Shown here: piece after piece, positions 6,675-13,309 of the stretch
How positions within the stretch are numbered: position 1 is the first letter of the stretch
Layout: each line of letters opens with the position of its first letter
Assembly (NCBI GenBank): GCA_045540975.1
Contig: JAZQIE010000135.1
Span: 1-28,539, forward strand
Source: SIG510 sp045540975
Lineage (GTDB): Bacteria; Bacillota; Clostridia; Oscillospirales; JAAYXM01
Length of the DNA: 28,539 bases
Direction: 5' to 3'
Notes under the pieces: model-generated
What the model was told of the DNA's origin: nothing
Databases searched by the model: none
What the model saw: only the letters and a program-made list of their open reading frames with translations
Translations under genes and position numbers: made by a program

Positions 6675-6938
6675 ATGGAAACACGGATTGCACTTGTGGG
6701 CATCGTGGTGGAGGACCTCTCCGCATCCCCCAAGGTCAACGACCTGCTCCACGAATACGGGGCATGGATTCGCGGACGGATGGGGCTTCCGTATCCGGAA
6801 AAAGGCGTGAGTATCATCAGCCTTGTGCTGGATGCGCCCAATCAAATCATCAGCGCACTCACGGGAAAACTCGGCGCCATGTCGGGCGTGAGCGCAAAAG
6901 CAATGTACACCAAGGAAAAGGGGAAAGACAATGTATAA
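6675..6938 (+). CDS. TM1266-type iron-only hydrogenase system regulator
   Basis: The 87-residue protein begins TRIALVGIVVEDLSA and contains HEYGAWIRGRMGLPY and GVSIISLVLDAP, the pattern of the TM1266 family, small ACT-like (NikR C-terminal-like) proteins found beside hydE/hydG/hydF and called putative hydrogenase system regulators. It ends with a lysine-rich tail. AAAGGAG lies six bases before the ATG. The last codons overlap the start of hydG by eight bases (ATGTATAA), so translation of the two is coupled. The family has no separate DNA-binding domain here; its regulatory role is inferred from context in the literature, not from this sequence. Confidence 0.88.
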   Translation: METRIALVGIVVEDLSASPKVNDLLHEYGAWIRGRMGLPYPEKGVSIISLVLDAPNQIISALTGKLGAMSGVSAKAMYTKEKGKDNV

Positions 6939-8343
6939 CAGCAAATCACCCAAAGCAGAAGAATTCATCTCCCATGACGAGATTTTAGACACGCTCAAAT
7001 ACGCGGAGTCCCAAAAGGACAACCTCGCCCTCCAAAAAGAGATTCTGGAAACCGCGCGCCGCGGCAAAGGTCTCACCTACCGCGAAGCGGCGGTGCTGCT
7101 CTATACCGAAAACACCGAGATTTTGGAAGAACTGTATTCCATCGCGCGCGAAATCAAGGAGCGGATTTACGGCAACCGCATCGTCATGTTCGCGCCGCTC
7201 TATCTCTCAAACTACTGTGTCAACGGCTGCCGCTACTGTCCGTATCACTACGCAAACTGCAACATCGCGCGAAAGCAGCTCAGTCAGGAGGAAATCAAAC
7301 GCGAGGTCATTGCCTTGCAGGATATGGGGCATAAGCGCCTTGCGCTGGAAACCGGCGAAGACCCGAAAAACTGCCCGATTGAGTATGTCCTCGAGAGCAT
7401 CAAAACCATTTACGGCATCCACCACAAAAACGGTGCCATCCGCCGCGTGAATGTCAACATTGCGGCAACCACGGTGGAAAACTACCGCCGCCTCAAAGAA
7501 GCGGGCATCGGCACCTACATCCTCTTCCAGGAAACCTACCACAAGGAAAACTACGAATACCTGCATCCCACAGGCCCCAAGTCCAACTACGCGTACCACA
7601 CCGAGGCGATGGACCGCGCCATGGAGGGCGGCATCGACGATGTGGGCATCGGCGTGCTGTTCGGGCTTTCGGATTACCATTACGATTTCGTGGGTCTGCT
7701 CCTCCATGCAAAGCATTTGGAGGACCGCTACGGGGTAGGTCCGCACACCGTGAGTGTGCCGCGCATCCGTCCTGCGGATGATGTCGACCTCTCCGAATAC
7801 CCCAACGCGATTACCGATGCGGTGTTCCACAAACTGGTCGCGCTCCTGCGCGTTGCGGTGCCGTATGCGGGCATCATCGTGTCCACCCGTGAATCCGAGC
7901 AGTCGCGCGCGGAAGCGCTCGCGCTCGGTGTGTCCCAAATCAGCGGCGCGTCGCGTACCAGTGTTGGCGGCTACGTGGAGGAGGAAGAGGAAAACACCGC
8001 GCAGTTTGAAACCAACGACACCCGCACCTTAGATGAGGTGGTGGGCTGGCTCTTGGAACTTGGCTACATCCCGAGCTTTTGCACCGCGTGTTACCGCGAG
8101 GGCAGAACGGGTGACCGCTTCATGCAGCTTGCAAAATCGGGTCAAATCGGAAACGTGTGCGGCCCGAACGCGATTATGACATTGAAAGAATACCTTGAAG
8201 ACTACGCCTCCCCCGAAACCGCCGCAAAGGGCGAGCGGCTCATTCGGGAGGAAGTGGAAAAAATCCAAAACGAGAAGGTCAAGGAACTGGTGCGCGCACA
8301 TCTCGACGAACTGCATGAGGGCGCGCGTGACTTCCGATTCTAA
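6931..8343 (+). CDS. hydG: [FeFe]-hydrogenase H-cluster maturase HydG
   Basis: HydG is the radical SAM tyrosine lyase that makes CO and cyanide ligands for the H-cluster. The 470-residue protein has the radical SAM cluster motif CX3CX2C at Cys96, Cys100 and Cys103 (NYCVNGCRYCPYH) and the C-terminal CX2CX22C auxiliary cluster motif at Cys384, Cys387 and Cys410 (CTACYREGRTGDRF, GNVCGPNA), which separates HydG from ThiH. Length is as expected. It overlaps the upstream TM1266-type gene and is followed 12 bases later by hydF. hydE, the third maturase, and the hydrogenase itself are not in the window. Identification is secure. Confidence 0.97.
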   Translation: MYNSKSPKAEEFISHDEILDTLKYAESQKDNLALQKEILETARRGKGLTYREAAVLLYTENTEILEELYSIAREIKERIYGNRIVMFAPLYLSNYCVNGCRYCPYHYANCNIARKQLSQEEIKREVIALQDMGHKRLALETGEDPKNCPIEYVLESIKTIYGIHHKNGAIRRVNVNIAATTVENYRRLKEAGIGTYILFQETYHKENYEYLHPTGPKSNYAYHTEAMDRAMEGGIDDVGIGVLFGLSDYHYDFVGLLLHAKHLEDRYGVGPHTVSVPRIRPADDVDLSEYPNAITDAVFHKLVALLRVAVPYAGIIVSTRESEQSRAEALALGVSQISGASRTSVGGYVEEEEENTAQFETNDTRTLDEVVGWLLELGYIPSFCTACYREGRTGDRFMQLAKSGQIGNVCGPNAIMTLKEYLEDYASPETAAKGERLIREEVEKIQNEKVKELVRAHLDELHEGARDFRF

Positions 8344-8355
8344 GGAGTGATGACA

Positions 8356-9525
8356 ATGCAGAATACTCCGCGCGGAGAACGCCTCCATATCGCGGTTTAC
8401 GGCAAGCGCAACAGCGGAAAATCCACCCTCTTAAACGCGATTGTCGGTCAGGACATCGCCATCACATCTCCCACCCCGGGCACCACCGCGGACCCGGTCT
8501 GGAAAGCGATGGAGGTGCATCCCTTGGGCCCGTGTGTGTTCATCGATACCGCAGGCTTTGACGATGTGGGAGAGCTGGGGGAACTCCGTGTCCGAAAAAC
8601 CCTTGAAACACTCGATCGCGCGGATATCGCGCTTTTGGTCTGCGCGGACGAATCCCTCGCGGAGGAGACCGTGTGGCTTTCCAAGCTCAAAGAAAAAAAG
8701 ATTCCGACTCTGGTCGTGGTGAATCAAAAGGGCGAGGATGTCTCCGCGGCTGTGGAGAAAACCCTCGGGGAAACACCCGTTTTGGTCAATGCCAAGAAAA
8801 AAGAGGGGATTGACACCCTCATCCGCGCGATGACAGCACTCCTGCCCGAGGAGTTCGGGATGACGAGCCTGACCGCGCATTTGGTAAAAAAAGAAGACGT
8901 GGTGCTCCTGGTCATGCCGCAGGACAAAGGCGCCCCCAAGGGCAGACTCATTCTTCCGCAGGTGCAAACCATCCGCGATTTGCTCGACAATCTCTGCATT
9001 CCCGTCTGCACCACCGTGGAAACCCTGCCGCAGGCACTCGCGGTGTTAAAACATCCGCCAAAAGCGGTGATTTGCGACTCTCAGGTCTTTGGGCAGGTGG
9101 AGGCGCTCACACCGAAAGAGAGCATCCTCACCTCGTTTTCGGTCCTGTTTGCGCGCTATAAGGGGGACATTGCGGTCTTCCGCGAAGGCGCGGAGAGGAT
9201 TGACAAATTAAAGGAGACCGACCGCGTGCTGATTGCGGAATCCTGCACCCATAAATCCCGTGAAGAGGACATCGGACGGGTGAAAATCCCAAACCTCCTG
9301 CGCAAAAAAGTCGGGCAGGGTCTCACCGTGGATGTGGTGAGCGGTGCGGATTTCCCCAAAAATCTGTCCGATTATTCCCTCATCATCCATTGCGGCGGCT
9401 GTATGGTCAACCGCGCGTTTGTCCTCTCGCGCATCCGTGCGGCGCAGGCGGTCGATGTGCCAATCACCAACTACGGCATCACCATCGCAAAACTCACGGG
9501 GATTTTGGACAAAATCAAAGACTAA
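8356..9525 (+). CDS. hydF: [FeFe]-hydrogenase maturation GTPase HydF
   Basis: HydF is the scaffold on which the diiron subcluster is assembled before delivery to HydA. The 389-residue protein has an N-terminal GTPase domain with P-loop GKRNSGKST (16-24) and DTAGF (64-68), then a C-terminal iron-sulfur domain with Cys297-x-His299 (CTHKSREEDIGR) and HCGGC (345-349), the usual CxH...HCxxC ligand set. The G4 position reads NQKG instead of NKxD, which may alter nucleotide specificity. The ATG at 8356 is chosen because GGAG is eight bases before it; GTG at 8347 and ATG at 8350 are too close to that site. It ends at a bidirectional terminator. Confidence 0.96.
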   Translation: MQNTPRGERLHIAVYGKRNSGKSTLLNAIVGQDIAITSPTPGTTADPVWKAMEVHPLGPCVFIDTAGFDDVGELGELRVRKTLETLDRADIALLVCADESLAEETVWLSKLKEKKIPTLVVVNQKGEDVSAAVEKTLGETPVLVNAKKKEGIDTLIRAMTALLPEEFGMTSLTAHLVKKEDVVLLVMPQDKGAPKGRLILPQVQTIRDLLDNLCIPVCTTVETLPQALAVLKHPPKAVICDSQVFGQVEALTPKESILTSFSVLFARYKGDIAVFREGAERIDKLKETDRVLIAESCTHKSREEDIGRVKIPNLLRKKVGQGLTVDVVSGADFPKNLSDYSLIIHCGGCMVNRAFVLSRIRAAQAVDVPITNYGITIAKLTGILDKIKD

Positions 9526-9555
9526 AAAAAGACGGACAATCGTCCGTCTTTTTTC
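9525..9555. terminator. Bidirectional terminator between hydF and the MDR gene
   Basis: GACGGAC (9531-9537) pairs with GTCCGTC (9542-9548) with a 4-nt loop, flanked by six A before and six T after, so it works on both strands. It overlaps the hydF stop codon and lies six bases from the stop of the minus-strand gene. Confidence 0.92.
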
Positions 9556-9560
9556 TTGTT

Positions 9561-10538
9561 TTACTTTACTTTCATGACAACCTTGCCCACGTTTTTGTTT
9601 TGATACAACACATCCTGCGCGGCTTCCGCCTCGGTAATCGGGAAGACCGAATCAATGGAGGGAAGCACCTCGCCCGACTCGATTTTCGGGTACACACGCT
9701 CCACGATTTCCGCGAGAATCTGCGCCTTCACTGCGGGCGGCTTGGAACGGAGGGTGCTGCCCAAGAGCTTGACGTTTTTGACGTAGAGATTCTTCAAATC
9801 AATCTCTGCTTTCTGTCCGCGCAGCGCGGCAATGACAACCCAGCGTGCGCCGTAGTTTAAGTGATGGAGTGCGCGCCCGAGCATTTCGCCGCCCAGACAG
9901 TCGATTGCGATGTCCACACCGCGTCCCGCTTCCCATTCCGCCTTCAGCACCTCCGCAAGGTCCTGAGTCGAGAGGTCAATCACCAAATCCGCGCCGAGAT
10001 GCGCGATTTTTTCCGCCTTCGCAGCGCTTGAGACCGTGGTCAGCACGCGCGCGCCAAACGCCTTTGCCATCGGGATGATGACACTTGCAAGACCCGAGCC
10101 GCCCGCGGTCACAAGCACGGTGTTGCCCTCTTGGTATTTGCCTTCGTAGAACAGATTCAAATATCCGGTCGCAAATGCCTCGGGAATCGCCGCCGCCTGC
10201 TCCATCGAGCAGTTTTTCGGAATCGGCATGAGCATATCGTAGCGCACCGCCACCTGCTCGGCATAACCGCCGCCGCCCAAGAGCGCGCAAACGCGGTCGC
10301 CCAAATTCCAATGCGCCTTTGCCTCCTCGCCGAGCGCGACAATTTCGCCCGCGACTTCAAGACCCATCCATTCCGGACAGCCCGGAGGCGGGGGATAATC
10401 CCCTTCGCGCTGCATCAAATCCGCGCGGTTGATTGCGGTCGCGTGAATCTCCAGCAAGACCTCATCCGCCTTGATTTCGGGGTTGGGTACCTCGCTCCAA
10501 GAAAGGGAGCGGTCGGGATTTACCAGAATTGCTTTCAT
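9561..10538 (-). CDS. Quinone oxidoreductase-like MDR enzyme (PIG3 type)
   Basis: The 325-residue protein belongs to the zinc-free medium-chain dehydrogenase/reductases. It shows the MKAILV start, the signature NRADLMQREGDYPPPPG and GLEVAGEI, EAFATGYLNLF, the NADPH-binding VTAGGSGLASVIIPMAKAFGARV and the C-terminal LLGSTLRSKP, which match the PIG3/NAD(P)H quinone oxidoreductase subgroup. The catalytic zinc cysteines of alcohol dehydrogenases are absent. It probably reduces a quinone or enone. The ribosome binding site GAGGAGGAG is formed by the last three glutamate codons of the upstream gene, and only three bases separate the two, so it is the last gene of a three-gene operon. Confidence 0.92.
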   Translation of the reverse strand: MKAILVNPDRSLSWSEVPNPEIKADEVLLEIHATAINRADLMQREGDYPPPPGCPEWMGLEVAGEIVALGEEAKAHWNLGDRVCALLGGGGYAEQVAVRYDMLMPIPKNCSMEQAAAIPEAFATGYLNLFYEGKYQEGNTVLVTAGGSGLASVIIPMAKAFGARVLTTVSSAAKAEKIAHLGADLVIDLSTQDLAEVLKAEWEAGRGVDIAIDCLGGEMLGRALHHLNYGARWVVIAALRGQKAEIDLKNLYVKNVKLLGSTLRSKPPAVKAQILAEIVERVYPKIESGEVLPSIDSVFPITEAEAAQDVLYQNKNVGKVVMKVK

Positions 10539-10541
10539 TGT

Positions 10542-11549
10542 TTACTCCTCCTCGGTTTTGCCGCACGCGGCAAGAATGGTTTTATATAGCGCCAGTTCAT
10601 ACTCATAACTCCACGGGTTTTGCTTCTCGCCGCGCACCATCGCGGCAAAGGATGCGAGCATCGGGTCGTATCGGTCGTGAATCGGGCTGTCTTTGGTGAC
10701 GCCCATATCAAACCAATCGTCAATGTCGGTGTATCGGGTTTCGGTGGTAAACTGCCCACCCTCGGTGAGGGTCTCAAAGGGCTTGAGCTCCACCGTGCCG
10801 CGGCTTCCCGTGACCACCAGCTGCCGACGGGTAAAGCCACCCACCTCGCTCGCGCAGGTCTTTGCAAAGGAAACCCCGTTTTGGTATTCAAACACCGCCA
10901 TGCCAAAGTCGAACGCCTCCACACCGTCGGTCTTTGTCGCGCGGTTGAGCGCAGTCACACGGTCGGGCATGCCTTGAATCTGCAGAATTAAATCCACCAA
11001 GTGACAGCCGAGGAAAAACATCATCCCGCCGGGAAATTGCGAAAGCCACGCGCGATTTTCGGGCAAGTGGCGGCAATTCATCTGCGCCTCCACGCTGATG
11101 ATGTCCCCAAGCCTTCCTGCTCTAATATCCTCCAAAAGCGCTTCCACACACGGATTGTAGCGGTACATATACCCCACATGGAAGATCTTTCCGCCCTTCT
11201 TTACCGCATCCATCATCGCGGCAAACGCGGCCCGGGAGGTCCCGCCCGGCTTTTCCATATGAATGTGTTTTCCGCTCCGCGCGGCAAGGGTGGCGTATTT
11301 TGTGAGATAAATCTCCTCGGTCTCCACCGCAACCGCCTCAATTTCGGGATTTTCCAGCACCTCATCGAGGGTCATTTCACGCAGACCGTTAAGCTGCGGC
11401 ATAACCTCGGGGAATTTCTCACGCTCGCCCTCGGGAAGGACATAGCCCACAAGGTCAAACACATCGGCTTGCTTTTTCAAACTGTTCAGCACGTGTGTCC
11501 CATGGCTGAGACGGTTGATGCCGATGAGCGCAATTTTTACTTTTCGCAA
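10542..11549 (-). CDS. Gfo/Idh/MocA family oxidoreductase
   Basis: The protein has an N-terminal Rossmann segment (RKVKIALIGINRLSHG), the EKP motif in HMEKPGG, and a C-terminal domain with FPGGMMFFLGCHLVDLILQIQG, all typical of sugar- or cyclitol-type NAD(P) dehydrogenases. I place the start at a TTG (11547-11549), giving 335 residues, because GGAGG lies eight bases upstream. The in-frame GTG at 11558 directly abuts that site and is less likely. The gene overlaps the end of the dehydroquinase-like gene by 13 bases, so translation is coupled. The GIN in place of the usual GxGxxG may weaken or alter cofactor binding. The substrate is unknown; context suggests a cyclic polyol or keto acid. Confidence 0.9.
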   Translation of the reverse strand: MRKVKIALIGINRLSHGTHVLNSLKKQADVFDLVGYVLPEGEREKFPEVMPQLNGLREMTLDEVLENPEIEAVAVETEEIYLTKYATLAARSGKHIHMEKPGGTSRAAFAAMMDAVKKGGKIFHVGYMYRYNPCVEALLEDIRAGRLGDIISVEAQMNCRHLPENRAWLSQFPGGMMFFLGCHLVDLILQIQGMPDRVTALNRATKTDGVEAFDFGMAVFEYQNGVSFAKTCASEVGGFTRRQLVVTGSRGTVELKPFETLTEGGQFTTETRYTDIDDWFDMGVTKDSPIHDRYDPMLASFAAMVRGEKQNPWSYEYELALYKTILAACGKTEEE

Positions 11550-12283
11550 GAGTAACACCTCCGATATTCCATCAAATCCGAAAGTAAGGGCTGTGCGGGT
11601 GCGGAGAGTGCGTCATGCTCATAGACACACAAATCCATGCAGTTGCCGAGCATTCCGCCCGCCTTTCGCAAACGGTCGCTTACTCCGATACAGAGGAACA
11701 AAAACGGATGCGAAAACTCACGCTTTAAGCGGCGGATGATGTTGATGTTTTCTTCCTGCTCCGCCTCGGTTTCCGCATTGGTCACAATCTTGCAGATATC
11801 CGCGCCGCGGCGCGCCTGCTCCTCCGCGATTGCCAGCACACCCTCATACGGGGTAAACTTCAAAACGTGCGAGGAGAGAAGCACCTTTGCGCCGCGTGTA
11901 TGAAGCGCATGAATCAACTCGACCTGCTTTGCAATCGCATCGGGATTTTTTGCCATCTCGTCGGGCTGCGGGTCGAACAAATCACCCAAAATATCGCAAA
12001 TATCCGCGCCGCACTCAGCCAGCTCCACAATCTCGCGCGCAAGGGTCTCGTCGCTCTTTTCCTTGTTAAAGCCGAGGCGGTAGTTTGTGGCGTAAACGGG
12101 TGCTTTCGCGTAAGAAAAAAGCTCCCGATAGGTCTCTTTGGTGCGAAACTGCGGTGCGAGCTGACAAAACTGCATCCCAAACGCCTGCGCACCCAGAGGG
12201 AGAGAGGCGTCAACAAGCTGTTTGATTCGCTCAGGGGTTTCCGCCTGCACCATCACGGTGACAAGCGCATCTGTCTGTCTCAT
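11537..12283 (-). CDS. Type I 3-dehydroquinate dehydratase-like enzyme
   Basis: The 248-residue protein resembles class I dehydroquinases (AroD). Residues corresponding to the Schiff-base lysine and catalytic histidine are visible: Lys165 in ADICKIVTNA and His139 in LLSSHVLKFTP, 26 residues apart against 27 in AroD. The C-terminal SDRLRKAGGMLGNCMD resembles the substrate loop of the family. It lacks the usual GGE segment and has an extra CYSC tail, and its neighbours are two oxidoreductases rather than shikimate genes. I infer a catabolic or specialised lyase acting on a dehydroquinate-like keto-cyclitol, not the biosynthetic AroD. GGAGG precedes the ATG. It is the first gene of the operon, divergent from an AraC regulator. 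Confidence 0.75.
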   Translation of the reverse strand: MRQTDALVTVMVQAETPERIKQLVDASLPLGAQAFGMQFCQLAPQFRTKETYRELFSYAKAPVYATNYRLGFNKEKSDETLAREIVELAECGADICDILGDLFDPQPDEMAKNPDAIAKQVELIHALHTRGAKVLLSSHVLKFTPYEGVLAIAEEQARRGADICKIVTNAETEAEQEENINIIRRLKREFSHPFLFLCIGVSDRLRKAGGMLGNCMDLCVYEHDALSAPAQPLLSDLMEYRRCYSCEK

Positions 12284-12304
12284 TCCCTCGCCTCCTTTTT
12301 TCTT

Positions 12305-12333
12305 ATTCTATCAAACCTCGCCGCTTCGGTCAA
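12305..12333 (-). promoter_or_regulatory. Predicted promoter of the dehydroquinase-like operon
   Basis: Minus strand: TTGACC (12333-12328), a 17-bp spacer, TAGAAT (12310-12305) with an upstream TGA. The start of transcription would fall just before the GGAGG site of the first gene. Confidence 0.68.
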
Positions 12334-12344
12334 TGCAGAAAACA

Positions 12345-12403
12345 ATCAAATTTGATATTTCCGATTCTAATTTTGCAGATTTATCTTGTTTCATTTGATA
12401 TTT
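12345..12403. promoter_or_regulatory. Candidate AraC operator: direct repeat and palindrome
   Basis: TTTGATATTT occurs twice in the same orientation, at 12351-12360 and 12394-12403, 43 bp apart (about four helical turns). The first copy is half of a perfect 12-bp palindrome, ATCAAATTTGAT (12345-12356). One copy lies upstream of the operon's -35 element and the other inside the regulator's promoter spacer, the arrangement expected for an AraC-family protein that activates the operon and represses itself. This is a positional inference. Confidence 0.45.
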
Positions 12404-12413
12404 ATGATAAAAT
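12386..12413 (+). promoter_or_regulatory. Predicted promoter of the second AraC-type regulator
   Basis: TTGTTT (12386-12391), a 16-bp spacer and TAAAAT (12408-12413) preceded by TGA. The start of transcription would be close to the GAGGTG ribosome binding site before the ATG at 12431. Confidence 0.5.
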
Positions 12414-12430
12414 AACAAAGAGGTGATTGG

Positions 12431-13189
12431 ATGAAGAAAATCGAACACGCGGTCATCAGCGAGATTTCGGGTCTGTTTTCGGTGTATTCCCGCCGCGGCA
12501 GAAGTGAGGAGATGACAGACCGTGTCTGCTATGCGCTCTCATTTTGCACGAGCGGAAAAATCACCTATACCCAAAACGGCAAGGAGTACGTTTCGGACTC
12601 CCGCCATGCGGTGATTCTGCCAAAAGGCGGAAGTTATCACATCCGCGGTGACGAAACAGGGGTGTTCCCCGTCATCAATTTCGACTGCGCCGCACCGCTG
12701 ACCGACCGCATCATCGTTCTGCCCGTTCATGACCCCGAGCCGCTGGCGGAGAGTTTTTTGGAATTGGAGCGGCTTTGTATGTTCGAGCAAAACCGAATCA
12801 AGTGTATGCGGATTCTCTACGGGATGCTGGAATACCTGCTCGATAGTGCGGAGCGTGAGCATTCGGTCCTGCAGCCGGCGCTCGAGCTTTTGGAGAACGG
12901 GTATATGCACCCGTACCTTGAAAACAAGGATTTGGCGCACGCGTGCGGACTCAGCGAGGTGTATTTCCGCAAACTCTTTTCCGCCGCGTTTCATACCACA
13001 CCGCGGCAGTATTTAATCGGCATCCGTCTTCGCAAGGCGCAGCAGCTTCTGCGCGAAGGGGGGTACAAGGTCTCGCAGGTGGCGGAGTATTGCGGCTTTA
13101 CCAACGAATACCATTTCAGCCGCACCTTCAAAAAATACACCGGCATGACCCCGAGCGAATACGCGCGCAAGAAAACGTATAAAATCTGA
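12431..13189 (+). CDS. AraC-family transcriptional regulator
   Basis: The 252-residue protein has an N-terminal cupin-like sensor (CYALSFCTSGKITYTQNG, ILPKGGSYHIRG) and a C-terminal AraC double helix-turn-helix: NKDLAHACGLSEVYFRKLF, then KVSQVAEYCGFTNEYHFSRT ending MTPSEYARKK. The ATG at 12431 follows GAGGTG. It is divergent from the dehydroquinase-like operon with a 147-bp gap that contains both promoters and a 10-bp direct repeat, so it is the obvious candidate for its regulator. The ligand is probably the operon's substrate. A strong hairpin follows the stop codon. Confidence 0.93.
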   Translation: MKKIEHAVISEISGLFSVYSRRGRSEEMTDRVCYALSFCTSGKITYTQNGKEYVSDSRHAVILPKGGSYHIRGDETGVFPVINFDCAAPLTDRIIVLPVHDPEPLAESFLELERLCMFEQNRIKCMRILYGMLEYLLDSAEREHSVLQPALELLENGYMHPYLENKDLAHACGLSEVYFRKLFSAAFHTTPRQYLIGIRLRKAQQLLREGGYKVSQVAEYCGFTNEYHFSRTFKKYTGMTPSEYARKKTYKI

Positions 13190-13195
13190 GAACAA

Positions 13196-13230
13196 GGGTC
13201 TTTCCCGCGCGGGAAAGACCCGTTCTATTT
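13196..13230 (+). terminator. Terminator hairpin behind the AraC gene
   Basis: A perfect 26-bp inverted repeat (13196-13208 with 13209-13221) with essentially no loop, beginning GGGTCTTTCCC, is followed by GTTCTATTT. The T-run is weak, but the stem is very stable and lies six bases after the stop codon. Confidence 0.75.
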
Positions 13231-13286
13231 CCCAAGATTTCCCGAACATTTCCCGACAAAGACCCCTGCCGTCTTTGCAGTAAAAT
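13227..13286 (+). promoter_or_regulatory. spoIIE control region with phased repeats and possible Spo0A box
   Basis: ATTTCCC occurs three times at 13227, 13237 and 13248, spaced 10 and 11 bp, on one face of the helix. The third copy runs into CCCGACAAA (13252-13260), two mismatches from the reverse Spo0A box TTCGACAAA. A TAAAAT (13281-13286) lies about 21 bp downstream. Wide spacing between a Spo0A-occupied -35 region and the -10 is known for B. subtilis spoIIE, so a similar promoter is plausible here, but the box is imperfect. Confidence 0.4.
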
Positions 13287-13309
13287 GGAGAAAAAGGAGG
13301 TCTTGGGAA

